Positions 53,277-61,633 of a DNA stretch of 64,000 nt are shown here, piece by piece. The position numbers and the translations under genes were made by a program. Position 1 is the stretch's first letter. The number at the start of each line of letters is the position of its first letter. The notes under the pieces are model-generated. The model worked only from the letters and a program-made list of their open reading frames with translations, did no database searches and had not been told where the DNA came from. This DNA comes from Aequorivita antarctica. GTDB lineage: Bacteria > Bacteroidota > Bacteroidia > Flavobacteriales > Flavobacteriaceae. The DNA is taken from assembly GCF_007997155.1 (NCBI RefSeq), contig NZ_VORT01000009.1, positions 1 through 64,000 of the forward strand, in the 5' to 3' direction.

Positions 53277-54326
53277 ATGATGTTGCTATACCGCTTTGTG
53301 GTTTGCTTTTTTCTTTTTTTCTTCATCACAGCCTGTGCACAAAAGAAGGATGCTTCCAAAGCGAAAGTGATGAAAGAGGAGAAAGTTCTAAAGATAAACG
53401 GAGTAAGCCTTGTTGCTTCTGGAGATACACTTCTGCAGCAAAATGTAATGCCCTTAAAAGAAATTGGAGCAAATTACGCGACTATTATGCCCTTCGGTTT
53501 TATTAAGAGTCTAGACCATCCTGAAATAATATACAACCAGCAACGCCAATGGTTTGGAGAGACTACTGTTGGGGTTAGGCAGTATGTAGAATTGCTTCAC
53601 AAAAACGAAATAAATATAATGATGAAACCCCAAATCTGGGTTTGGAACGGAGAGTTTACTGGACTGGTAGAGATGGCTTCTGAAGCCGAGTGGCTTCAAC
53701 TTGAAGATTCCTATCGCAATTTTATTTTAGATTTCGCGAAAGTTGCTGAAGAAGAAAAGGTAGAAATATTCTGTATTGGGACTGAGCTGGAAAAATTTAT
53801 TGAACACCGTCCCGAGTATTGGCGAACGTTGATTGCCGAAGTGAGAAATGTTTATAAAGGAAAACTGACTTATGCCGCCAACTGGGACGAATACAAGCGC
53901 ATACCCTTTTGGGATGCGCTAGATTTTATAGGCGTTGATGCGTATTTTCCAGTTTCGGAGAGTCAAACTCCAACAATTGATGAAGTAAAAACTGGCTGGG
54001 AGCGATGGAAAGTTGAATTGAAATCTGTTTCAGAAAAAGAAAACAAAAAAATTCTCTTTGCGGAATACGGTTATCGCAGTGTGGATTTTAGTGGCAAAGA
54101 ACCCTGGAAGAGCGACAGGTCAATGAATTCAGTAAACTTAGAGGCGCAATCCAATTCCTTGGAAGGTTTATACAAAGCTTTGTGGCAAGAAGATTGGTTT
54201 GCGGGAGGTTTTCTTTGGAAATGGTTTATTGAACACAAAAGCGTGGGAGGACTAGAAAACAATCAGTTTACACCACAAAACAAACCAGCACAGAAGGTTG
54301 TTACAGCGTTTTATTCACAACAATAA
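53277..54326 (+). CDS. GH113-like lipoprotein glycoside hydrolase
   Basis: The protein has 349 residues. A lipobox (ITAC, Cys 20) marks membrane attachment. The TIM-barrel matches GH113/GTA-like hydrolases: IMPFGFIKSLDHPEI, VGVRQYVELLHKNEINIMMKPQIWVWNGEF, CIGTELEKF (acid/base Glu candidate), FIGVDAYFPVSE and FAEYGYRSVDF (nucleophile Glu candidate), WQEDWFAGGFLWKWF. GH113 contains beta-mannanases. The gene is divergent from the FAD oxidoreductase gene and convergent with the arsenosugar glycosyltransferase, its stop 14 bases away. Confidence 0.85.
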   Translation: MMLLYRFVVCFFLFFFITACAQKKDASKAKVMKEEKVLKINGVSLVASGDTLLQQNVMPLKEIGANYATIMPFGFIKSLDHPEIIYNQQRQWFGETTVGVRQYVELLHKNEINIMMKPQIWVWNGEFTGLVEMASEAEWLQLEDSYRNFILDFAKVAEEEKVEIFCIGTELEKFIEHRPEYWRTLIAEVRNVYKGKLTYAANWDEYKRIPFWDALDFIGVDAYFPVSESQTPTIDEVKTGWERWKVELKSVSEKENKKILFAEYGYRSVDFSGKEPWKSDRSMNSVNLEAQSNSLEGLYKALWQEDWFAGGFLWKWFIEHKSVGGLENNQFTPQNKPAQKVVTAFYSQQ

Positions 54327-54340
54327 TTAAAACTGCTGTT

Positions 54341-55069
54341 CTATTTTTGAGGCGCTTCTTTCTTTGAAGGTTTAATATGTTTTAAATAATAATTATGCAA
54401 CTTGTCTGCATCAGCGCCCAGCCAACGCTTCACATATATAGTCCAAAAATGGTATTGTAAATTCCAAACTCCTTTTTGCCTATAAAGCCTCGCAGAAGTT
54501 GTAATCCATTGTTGAATCACCACAAACTTTTTTCGTTTGTAAAGCTCGTTGATTAAAATATTGTCTTCGTAAACAGTGTAGGTTTCATCAAAACCGCCAA
54601 TTTCATCAAAAAGTATTTTTGTAATAAACTGGCTTTGATCGCCCCCACGACAGGCCCTCCAGCGGAATTGCGTAAGCCATCCCGCAAGTTGGAGCCACCA
54701 ATGGTTACTGTCAAATTTCATCTTGAAACAGCCTGCGGGGTTTCCTTTTTTTACTTCGGAAATAATGTATTTGTCGAAATTTTTTGGAGGAAAAGAATCA
54801 GCGTGTAAAAAGTAAAGTATTTCGCCTGAAGCCTCGCTTGAGCCTTTGTTCATTTGCTTTGCGCGTCCTTTTGCTGAAGTGAGCAAGCGAACGGAGACTA
54901 TTGCCGTTTCAATAAAAGTTTTGATGATTTTCTGTGTTCCATCGCTGCTTCCGCCATCTACCACAATAATTTCTACTTCGTTTTCCTCAGAGCTATTTTC
55001 TGAAAGAAAGGTCAACAGATATTTAATAGTTGCAGCTTCATTTAAAACCGGGATGACGATGGAGAGCAT
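54341..55069 (-). CDS. TIGR04283-type arsenosugar biosynthesis glycosyltransferase
   Basis: The protein has 242 residues. A GT2 fold begins at once (MLSIVIPVLNEAATIKYLLTFL; VEIIVVDGGSSDGTQ; LHADSFPP as the DxD-type site, and a Trp/Arg-rich WRACRGGDQSQFI). The TIGR04283 family is defined by clusters with ArsS and ArsM, and this operon has both. It is the most distal gene of the cluster in the direction of transcription. It probably adds a sugar to the arsenical nucleoside-derived intermediate. Acceptor specificity is inferred from context. Confidence 0.9.
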   Translation of the reverse strand: MLSIVIPVLNEAATIKYLLTFLSENSSEENEVEIIVVDGGSSDGTQKIIKTFIETAIVSVRLLTSAKGRAKQMNKGSSEASGEILYFLHADSFPPKNFDKYIISEVKKGNPAGCFKMKFDSNHWWLQLAGWLTQFRWRACRGGDQSQFITKILFDEIGGFDETYTVYEDNILINELYKRKKFVVIQQWITTSARLYRQKGVWNLQYHFWTIYVKRWLGADADKLHNYYLKHIKPSKKEAPQK

Positions 55070-55073
55070 TTTT

Positions 55074-55101
55074 AGATTTCAGATTTCAAGTTTCAGATTC
55101 T
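55074..55101. repeat. Heptad tandem repeat, 4 units (AGATTTC/AAGTTTC/AGATTCT)
   Basis: The units AGATTTC, AGATTTC, AAGTTTC and AGATTCT fill the gap just upstream of the TIGR04283 gene. This is another period-7 array between genes of one operon. Confidence 0.7.
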
Positions 55102-55120
55102 AAGTTAAAAAATACTTTGG

Positions 55121-55924
55121 TTACTTCTGTTCGTTCAGGTTCCAATCGTAGTTTTTATAGGTTAAAGCTACACCAGAGTTGATTTTGGTTTTTGAATATT
55201 GGTTTATGTAGCCAATCACGTCCGTCTTTCCATTTACCGTAAAATCTTTTTGGTACCAATCAAAAATGGAGGACAATTTAGGATTGTTGGCAGAAATATC
55301 GTTTTCAGCACTATTAATGAATGATTTTGTAACGCGGTCCAATTGTTCGTTGATTTTTGCTGCGGTATATGCTTCGTCCAAAAGTTTTGGGCAGGAAATG
55401 GACGCACAATTTATGGCAAAGTGAATTCTAGGTTCATTCATCTTTCGAAGGATTCCGTTTTCAATTCCGCCGAGTGATAGGTTGTTATCGCCAACGGCCA
55501 CACGTCCTTTGGTCCAAGGGCCGTCAATGTCTTTGATGCTTTTTACAGGATAGTTTTCTACTATTAGTTTTACAGTTGCCGCATTGTAAAGATTGATATA
55601 ATAAGCTAGTAGCTCTTGTACGCTCCAATCGTTTGTAGGATTTTGTTCCGAAAGCAATTTTAAATATGCATTTAGTTTGGCGCTATCGCTTTTAAAACCT
55701 TTGTAATCTACCAAACCTTCTTTGTTTACGTATTTTTTTAGAAGGTTGTTCCATTCTGAATGATCTACGTTTACTGCTGAATTTGCAGTGGTTGAAGCTA
55801 GATTAGCTCCCACTTCTTTTGTTGGTTGCCCTTGACTACTAAAGCCTGCGGCTGAAATTAGATTGCAACTTTGTAAAGAAAATGCAATAAAAAGGATTGC
55901 GACAAGATTGAAAATGGTTTTCAT
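55121..55924 (-). CDS. DUF547 protein in the arsenosugar operon
   Basis: The protein has 267 residues. An N-terminal signal or lipoprotein sequence (LQSCNLISAAG, possible lipid Cys 20) precedes DUF547: WNNLLKKYVNKEGLVDYKGF, LAYYINLYNAATVKLI, and CASISCPKLLDEAYTA. DUF547 has a papain-like fold, with IHFAINCASISCPKL carrying the candidate Cys. It is widespread in Bacteroidota clusters with arsenosugar genes. It may be a periplasmic processing enzyme; no direct evidence. Confidence 0.9.
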   Translation of the reverse strand: MKTIFNLVAILFIAFSLQSCNLISAAGFSSQGQPTKEVGANLASTTANSAVNVDHSEWNNLLKKYVNKEGLVDYKGFKSDSAKLNAYLKLLSEQNPTNDWSVQELLAYYINLYNAATVKLIVENYPVKSIKDIDGPWTKGRVAVGDNNLSLGGIENGILRKMNEPRIHFAINCASISCPKLLDEAYTAAKINEQLDRVTKSFINSAENDISANNPKLSSIFDWYQKDFTVNGKTDVIGYINQYSKTKINSGVALTYKNYDWNLNEQK

Positions 55925-55953
55925 TTTAGTTTTGTTTTATATTTTTAAATAAC

Positions 55954-56844
55954 TCACTCTTTGGTTTTAATGGGATATAATTCCTGTGAAATAAAACTCG
56001 ATGGAAATTCTTCATCGCCATCAAAGCCTAGCTCAATGTCTCTGCCGTCATGCGGTATATGATTGGTTTTAAAAAGGTAGTCCCAAATACTTAAACTTAT
56101 TCCGAAGTTAACACCGTATTGAGCGTGTTCTGGTAAAACTTTAGCGTGATGCCAAATGTGCATTTTTGGGTTGTTGAAAATATATTTCAAAAAACCATAG
56201 TCCCAGCCCAAGTTTGCGTGGTTTAAATGGCCAATAGCAAGGGCTGAAAAATGAACAATCGCTACAGATTCTATATCAAAGCCCCCAATTATGGCAAGAG
56301 GAATGTAAAGCACAGATTTATAAACCACAGGTTCCATCCAATGATAGCGAAGGTGTGCGGCGAACGCCATTTCTTTTACAGAATGATGCAGTTTATGAAA
56401 ATTCCAAAGAAAAGGGGAGTAGTGCAGCAATCGGTGTGTGTTCCATTGCACAAAATCAGTAACCAAAAAAAAAATTAAAAGTCCGAGGCCAAAGGGCAGT
56501 GCATCTAGATCTAAAAGTTGAAAATCTGAAATCTTTAGACCAACAAACTGCAATAAATCATTGAACAACTCAGCCGTTGCATTTGAGAGGAAAATTAGAA
56601 CAATTAAATTCAACAGGAAAAAGTTGAAGAACATATAAAAGGTATCCAACCAAAAATCTTTCCTGAATATTTTTTGGTTTTTCCGCCAAGGGAATAACAA
56701 TTCCAAGCCCCAAACTACCAAAGAAACGATTATTAATCCATAGAAATAGTTTTCCCAATGGAAGTGGGTAATTTCTTGCCACAGATAATTAAAGTAGCCG
56801 TAGTAGGAATTTTTGAAAATCTCAAAATACTTTTCCAACACCAA
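55954..56844 (-). CDS. Sterol desaturase-family di-iron hydroxylase
   Basis: The protein has 296 residues. About four membrane segments surround the eight-His di-iron site: HRLLH, NFHKLHHS, then HHAKVLPEHAQYG (IWHHAK). These HxxxH and HxxHH motifs are the fatty acid hydroxylase/sterol desaturase signature. It could hydroxylate a lipid. Placement within the arsenosugar operon, 29 bases upstream of the DUF547 gene, hints at a lipid form of the arsenical (arsenolipid), but that is speculation. Confidence 0.92.
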   Translation of the reverse strand: MVLEKYFEIFKNSYYGYFNYLWQEITHFHWENYFYGLIIVSLVVWGLELLFPWRKNQKIFRKDFWLDTFYMFFNFFLLNLIVLIFLSNATAELFNDLLQFVGLKISDFQLLDLDALPFGLGLLIFFLVTDFVQWNTHRLLHYSPFLWNFHKLHHSVKEMAFAAHLRYHWMEPVVYKSVLYIPLAIIGGFDIESVAIVHFSALAIGHLNHANLGWDYGFLKYIFNNPKMHIWHHAKVLPEHAQYGVNFGISLSIWDYLFKTNHIPHDGRDIELGFDGDEEFPSSFISQELYPIKTKE

Positions 56845-56888
56845 GTTTTAAAACGTTAGACGGAGTTTCATTATCATAATTACACCAA

Positions 56889-57857
56889 TTAGCAGCAGCC
56901 GCCACCGTCGTAATGAAAGGTGGACTCGCTAATAAATATGTCATCACGACCCAGGCTGGCTATAGCTTTTGCAGTTTTATCGCAAATTGCCAACGGTTGA
57001 TTTTTAAGTAATACGTGACCCTTTTTATCATCAAAATAATCTTCAGTACCATAAAAGATAGCCGCCTTGCCTGTAAAAATGCAAGGACCATCTTTGGGCA
57101 TTGGGTCTTTTATTGCCGCGACTTCAATAGATTCAATATAAATCAATTCATTCGTAGGGTAGTTTTTTGGGTCGAGGATGCGGTAGGGTTTACGCGCGCG
57201 GATTTCGATGGTTCCAAAGCCAACATCTGTTAGCGCTTTTACATATTCGGCAATTGGCAAGCTGCCGCTAAGGCATAGGGCACGCAGTCGCGCATCGTCT
57301 CTAAGCGTTTGGTTCATCTGCTGCTCACAAGTTGGATCGCTCATTACTAATCGTCCGTGTGGCTTTAGAACGCGGTACATTTCCTCAATTGCTTTTTTTA
57401 AGTCTTCGGCTTTGAAAATATTGAAAAGACAGTTCTGGGCTGCAACATCTATACTATTATCTTCCACGGGAAGGTTTAGTGCATCGCCTTTTTTTAGGTC
57501 GACAAATTCGCTTTTAAACCACGGGTTTACATTCTCAGCTTCCTTAAAGTTTTTACGGGAGGCTTCCAACATTTCATCAACGGTATCAACACCAATTACA
57601 CCGCTTTTATTTCTGTTGAAATAGGAAAACTGAAGCAGTTCCATGCCACCGCCAACACCTACATATAGTATTTTCGGGCTGTTTGTTAGATCGCGTGCAT
57701 TTACGGTGCTTCCACAGCCGTAATTCATCTCTTGCATAATTCTCGGAATTTTAAGTCCGGGAAGTTCCCAAATTGGGTTTGTCGTGCAGCAAAGACCAAC
57801 ATCAGGTGTTAGTGCCGCTTGTTTGTATACGTCGTTTGTAATATCTAGGTAGCTCAT
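56889..57857 (-). CDS. arsM: Arsenosugar-type arsenite methyltransferase
   Basis: The protein has 322 residues. The SAM motif is ILYVGVGGGMELLQFSY (residues about 63-79); VKKG-type and HGRLVMSDP follow. The N-terminal CC (GLCCTT, residues 23-24) and the C-terminal GGGCC supply Cys thiols of the kind that bind As(III) in ArsM enzymes. TNELIYIESIEVAAIKDP and the long C-terminal domain match the arsenosugar-cluster ArsM, which converts arsenite to dimethylarsenic. The gene stands 44 bases upstream of the desaturase gene in the operon. Confidence 0.93.
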   Translation of the reverse strand: MSYLDITNDVYKQAALTPDVGLCCTTNPIWELPGLKIPRIMQEMNYGCGSTVNARDLTNSPKILYVGVGGGMELLQFSYFNRNKSGVIGVDTVDEMLEASRKNFKEAENVNPWFKSEFVDLKKGDALNLPVEDNSIDVAAQNCLFNIFKAEDLKKAIEEMYRVLKPHGRLVMSDPTCEQQMNQTLRDDARLRALCLSGSLPIAEYVKALTDVGFGTIEIRARKPYRILDPKNYPTNELIYIESIEVAAIKDPMPKDGPCIFTGKAAIFYGTEDYFDDKKGHVLLKNQPLAICDKTAKAIASLGRDDIFISESTFHYDGGGCC

Positions 57858-57864
57858 AAAAATT

Positions 57865-58683
57865 TTAAAGTTGTTTGATCAAATTGGTAAATAATGTAAT
57901 CATATCTGGTTCCGCTTTGCCTGCCATCGCGATTATTTCTTCAATGTTGACGGGTTGCAGATTGTCTGGATCACATTCATCGGTTAGGATTGAAACAGCC
58001 GAAACAGATAAGCCCAAGTGGTTTGCAACAATAACCTCAGGCACTGTGCTCATTCCCACGGCATCGGCGCCAATAATTTTTAGGTATTTATATTCGGCGC
58101 GGGTTTCCAATTGTGGGCCCACTACGCTGGCGTAAACGCCTTTGTGCAGTTTAATATTTTTTTTCAAAGCAATTTGTTCCAATTTATGGTTCATTTCGGG
58201 ATTGTATGGCGCGCTCATATCTACAAAACGTTCGCCCATTTTTTCCACACCGCGGAAGGCGAGGGGTGAATCGCCTTGCAGATTAATGTGGTCGTCAATC
58301 AGCATGATTTCGCCTTTTTTGAAGTTGCCATTTATAGCTCCGGAAGCGTTGCTAACCAACAAATAATTGATTCCCAAAAGGTGCATTACGCGCACTGGAA
58401 AAGTAACGTCGCGAAGTGAATACCCTTCATAAACATGAAAACGCCCTTGCATTAGCACTACTTTTTTTCCTTCCAAAGTGCCGAAAATCAATTTTCCTTT
58501 ATGAAATTCAACTGTTGCCGTGGGGAAATTTGGGATGTGGTTGTAACTTACTTCGACTTCAATTTCCACGTTTTCAATTATTTTTCCAAGACCAGTGCCC
58601 AGTATAATTCCAACTTCGGGTTTATCAAATCCTCTTTGTTGAAGATAAGCTACTGCTTCTTCAATATATTTTATAGAGCTCAT
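57865..58683 (-). CDS. Purine nucleoside phosphorylase in the arsenosugar operon
   Basis: The protein has 272 residues. A PNP family II trimer type: PEVGIILGTGLGKI, VVLMQGRFHVYEGY, VSNASGAINGNF and MSTVPEVIVANHLGLSVSAVS (phosphate and purine sites). It cleaves purine nucleosides to the free base and ribose-1-phosphate. In this cluster the best substrate guess is the 5'-arsinoyl-deoxyadenosine made by ArsS, so it would remove adenine and leave an activated arsenoribose. Tight packing (7 and 4 bases to neighbours) supports participation. Confidence 0.93.
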   Translation of the reverse strand: MSSIKYIEEAVAYLQQRGFDKPEVGIILGTGLGKIIENVEIEVEVSYNHIPNFPTATVEFHKGKLIFGTLEGKKVVLMQGRFHVYEGYSLRDVTFPVRVMHLLGINYLLVSNASGAINGNFKKGEIMLIDDHINLQGDSPLAFRGVEKMGERFVDMSAPYNPEMNHKLEQIALKKNIKLHKGVYASVVGPQLETRAEYKYLKIIGADAVGMSTVPEVIVANHLGLSVSAVSILTDECDPDNLQPVNIEEIIAMAGKAEPDMITLFTNLIKQL

Positions 58684-58687
58684 AATT

Positions 58688-59380
58688 TTATAAAAAGTTT
58701 TTGTCTAAATAAGGTGGTAAGAATTTTTGAAAGGCATCAACTTCTTTGATGTCTTCATAATAATCTACGTCGTTTCGTTCTTCTAACAAAACATATTTTT
58801 CATCTTTTAGGTCTTTAAGCGTTTCTTTCAGGACAGTGCTTGTACCCCAGTTTTTATTTTGAAATATTTCAGAATTAAGTTCCTTCATTCCCAATAAATA
58901 ATAACCACCGTCGGTTGCGGGGCCAATTACAAAATGGTTTGTTTGTAACACATCAAAAGCAGTTTCCAAATCTTTTTTTTCTAAATCAAACATATCGCTG
59001 CCAATGATAATTGCTTTTTCATAACCCATTCCGAAGATTTCGGAAAAAGCGTTATTCATTCTTTCACCCAAATCTTTGCCTGTTTGCAGTTTTTTTCTGA
59101 ATATATCTGAATTCCAAATATCCTCGCGATGAATATTTTCTGAATAAAAAACGTATTTGTCAACATTGAGTTTTTCCGTTATTGCTACTGTGTGCTTTAA
59201 TAGAAATTTATAGATATTCAAAGCGCTTTCATCACCGACCGATTTTGCTAAACGGGTCTTCACTTTTCCTAATTCTGGGTTTCGGGTGAAAATGATCAGT
59301 GCTTTTTTGGAAGTGGGAAAATGAAAATCGAAAGCCATTTCATTATCACCGCCTGTGTTGTTTGAGGTTAGTAGCGCCAT
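58688..59380 (-). CDS. TIGR04282-type arsenosugar biosynthesis glycosyltransferase
   Basis: The protein has 230 residues. KKALIIFTRNPELGKVKTRLAKSVGDESALNIYKFLL is the signature of the TIGR04282 (DUF2064) family, a nucleotidyl- or glycosyltransferase-like fold. The later GSDMFDL and GPATDGGYYLLGM complete the nucleotide site. The family is defined by arsenosugar clusters. It may form an activated sugar for attachment to the arsenical. Four bases separate it from the PNP gene. Confidence 0.93.
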   Translation of the reverse strand: MALLTSNNTGGDNEMAFDFHFPTSKKALIIFTRNPELGKVKTRLAKSVGDESALNIYKFLLKHTVAITEKLNVDKYVFYSENIHREDIWNSDIFRKKLQTGKDLGERMNNAFSEIFGMGYEKAIIIGSDMFDLEKKDLETAFDVLQTNHFVIGPATDGGYYLLGMKELNSEIFQNKNWGTSTVLKETLKDLKDEKYVLLEERNDVDYYEDIKEVDAFQKFLPPYLDKNFL

Positions 59381-59452
59381 TATTTAGTGTTCTGCAGTAA
59401 GTATTCAGTTGAGATATGAAAGTTTTTTTAAAACCAGTCAAGTCTTTTCTAT

Positions 59453-59953
59453 TTAATAAACAGGGTTTCCGGCTTGCAAATATTTGCTCCAATGTTTGGA
59501 AAATGCGTGTACGTTTTCAGTTTCTTCTCCTATAGAATCGATGACCGGATATCCTTTTTTTTTCCATTCAAAGATACCGCCGTAAAGATTTTTTACGTTG
59601 GTAAAACCAGCTTTTTCTAATTTTTCTCCAATTTTTTCAGAACGAATTCCCAAAGAACAATAAATAATTATCTGCGCGTCTTTGTTTATATTTTGAAGTT
59701 GTTTTTCTTCGGAAGAGAAATCGTTGAAACCAACGTTTATGGCAGATTTTAGGTGGCTAACATTAAATTCTTCAGGTTCGCGGGCATCCAGAATTGTCAC
59801 GGTATCGTTCAATTGAAACATCTGCAATTCTTCCACCAAAATGTAAGGAATACTTTGAACGTTATGTTTTTGCAGCAACTCATCCAAATTTTTCTGGGCG
59901 AAGCCGTTTGCAGCTATAAAAAATAGAAAAAAAATGATTGCTTTGTGTTTCAT
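59453..59953 (-). CDS. Periplasmic rhodanese-like protein
   Basis: From the ATG at 59953 the product has 166 residues. A signal peptide (to about GFAQ) precedes the rhodanese domain: ILDAREPEEFNVSHLKSAINVGF and IIIYCSLGIRSEKIGEKL with the active Cys in YCSLGIRS. The loop is longer than in thiosulfate sulfurtransferases, as in single-domain GlpE-like proteins. A role in moving sulfur or protecting thiols in arsenic metabolism is likely from context only. Confidence 0.88.
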   Translation of the reverse strand: MKHKAIIFFLFFIAANGFAQKNLDELLQKHNVQSIPYILVEELQMFQLNDTVTILDAREPEEFNVSHLKSAINVGFNDFSSEEKQLQNINKDAQIIIYCSLGIRSEKIGEKLEKAGFTNVKNLYGGIFEWKKKGYPVIDSIGEETENVHAFSKHWSKYLQAGNPVY

Positions 59954-60030
59954 CTTTATAAAATAATACAAAACTGTTTTGTCAATATTTAAATTCGGAT
60001 ATAAGAGTGCCTATGTTTTTTTCGTAATTC

Positions 60031-61107
60031 CTAATCCGTAACTGCGCCTTGACAACTGCTTCCTGCGCCTGCAGTACAACCATAACAGTGTTGGCTAATT
60101 ATTATTTTTCTATCGTTCAAAATGTCTTCATTGTATTCTGAAACGTGTTGAATCTTACTTGCAACTTTTAGTTCAAGCATTTGGTTGAAATCACAATCGT
60201 ACAAATAACCATCCCAACTCACGGAAATGGTATTTCGGCACATTACATTATTCACTGCTGCTGGGTTGTAGGCTTCCACTAATGAATACATATAATCCTC
60301 ATAGTTTTCTGAGGCTATCAAATAATCCAAAAACCGTGAAATGGGTAAATTCGTAATAGCGAAAAGACTGTGGAAATGTATTCCAAAATCGTCGAGTAGT
60401 GCTTTTTTAAAATCTTTTTCCATACTGGCTTGGTCGCCTGGTAAAAAGGCACCACTGGGATTGTAAACCAGATCCAATCGCAAATCGCTATCCGGCATTC
60501 CGTAGCCAACTGCGTTTAACTCTTGCAATGCTTTAATGGATAGGTCAAAAACGCCTTCGCCTCTTTGTTTGTCAGTTTTTCCACGTGTCCAGTGGGGCAT
60601 ACTGCTCACTACGTGCACATTGTGGTTTTTGAAGAATTCAGGCAAATCGTAATATTTTTTGTTGGCACGAATGATAGTTAAATTGCTTCGCACAATAAAA
60701 TCCTGAATCCCTGCTTTGCTTGCTTCATCTACAAACCAACGAAAATCTGGGTTCATTTCGGGAGCGCCGCCTGTAAGGTCTAAAGTATGTGCGCCGGTGT
60801 TTCGAATTACTTCCAAACACTGCATCATCGTTTCCCGTGTCATTATTTCCTTTCTGTCTGGACCGGCATCAACGTGGCAGTGCTCACAAACCTGATTGCA
60901 CATATAGCCCACGTTTATTTGAAGAATTTCCAGTTTTTTCGGGCGAAGTGGAAACTGGTTCGACTCTTTTATTTTTTCTGAAAAAGTAGGAAGTTCCCCA
61001 TTGGCAAAAATACCGTTGGAGAGTTTTTCTAGTTGATTGTTCGCCATGGCAAGTTCACTATGACGTTTATGTAGGGATTGTTGTTGTTGCTTTTTTTCTT
61101 TTAGCAT
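60031..61107 (-). CDS. arsS: Radical SAM arsenosugar biosynthesis protein ArsS
   Basis: From the ATG at 61107 the product has 358 residues. The radical SAM cluster CNQVCEHC (CxxxCxxC) is at about residues 71-78, with THTLDLTGGAPEMNPDFRW and VVSSMPHWTRGKTDKQRGEGVF. The C-terminal auxiliary Cys region (HCYGCTAGAGSSCQG) resembles a second cluster site. Characterised ArsS enzymes join the 5'-deoxyadenosyl group of SAM to dimethylarsenic, giving the nucleoside precursor of arsenosugars. An in-frame ATG at 61170 precedes it, but its codons read as low-complexity N/K-rich sequence. Confidence 0.95.
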   Translation of the reverse strand: MLKEKKQQQQSLHKRHSELAMANNQLEKLSNGIFANGELPTFSEKIKESNQFPLRPKKLEILQINVGYMCNQVCEHCHVDAGPDRKEIMTRETMMQCLEVIRNTGAHTLDLTGGAPEMNPDFRWFVDEASKAGIQDFIVRSNLTIIRANKKYYDLPEFFKNHNVHVVSSMPHWTRGKTDKQRGEGVFDLSIKALQELNAVGYGMPDSDLRLDLVYNPSGAFLPGDQASMEKDFKKALLDDFGIHFHSLFAITNLPISRFLDYLIASENYEDYMYSLVEAYNPAAVNNVMCRNTISVSWDGYLYDCDFNQMLELKVASKIQHVSEYNEDILNDRKIIISQHCYGCTAGAGSSCQGAVTD

Positions 61108-61182
61108 ATAATTTTTCAACTTGTACTTTAATAGATTCTGGTTTGTAAAATTATTATTATAGAAACGCAATATTTTGCACTT

Positions 61183-61521
61183 CTACATTTCCAATTTATT
61201 CACTTTATTCATCATCATCACTCCGTGAACTAAGGTAGCACCGCTTTTAATGGCTGCTCCCACGTGTATGGCTTCCATCATTTCTTCTTTCGTGATACCG
61301 CGCTGTAACCCGTCCTGTGAATAGGCATCAATGCAATAAGGGCACATTTCTGTGTGGGCAACTGCAAGGGCAATAAGAGATTTTTCGCGTGCAGTGAGTG
61401 CGCCTTCCTCAAAAACCTTTCCGTAATAATCAAAAAACTTATCGCCGAGCTCTTTGCTCCAATCTGATATTTTTCCAAATTTTTTAAGGTCAGCAGGGTC
61501 ATAATAATTTTGTGAGGCCAT
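61183..61521 (-). CDS. Arsenosugar-associated CMD/AhpD-like peroxidase protein
   Basis: The protein has 112 residues. A carboxymuconolactone-decarboxylase/AhpD-like fold with the CxxC redox pair in EMCPYCIDAYSQDG and the helix TLVHGVMMMNKV. This family is a marker of arsenosugar operons. It is the first gene of the arsenosugar operon, and the CxxC could reduce an arsenical or peroxide. The following gap to arsS is 75 bases. Confidence 0.9.
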   Translation of the reverse strand: MASQNYYDPADLKKFGKISDWSKELGDKFFDYYGKVFEEGALTAREKSLIALAVAHTEMCPYCIDAYSQDGLQRGITKEEMMEAIHVGAAIKSGATLVHGVMMMNKVNKLEM

Positions 61522-61633
61522 AGGAGTGCTTTATTTATAGTTACGAAATTTTAATGATTTTGGTTTTTTCGATTATCGTAAATATAGGCAAGTAGTCTTT
61601 CAAAAAAGAGAATGCTTACGAAAGTTTAACAAT

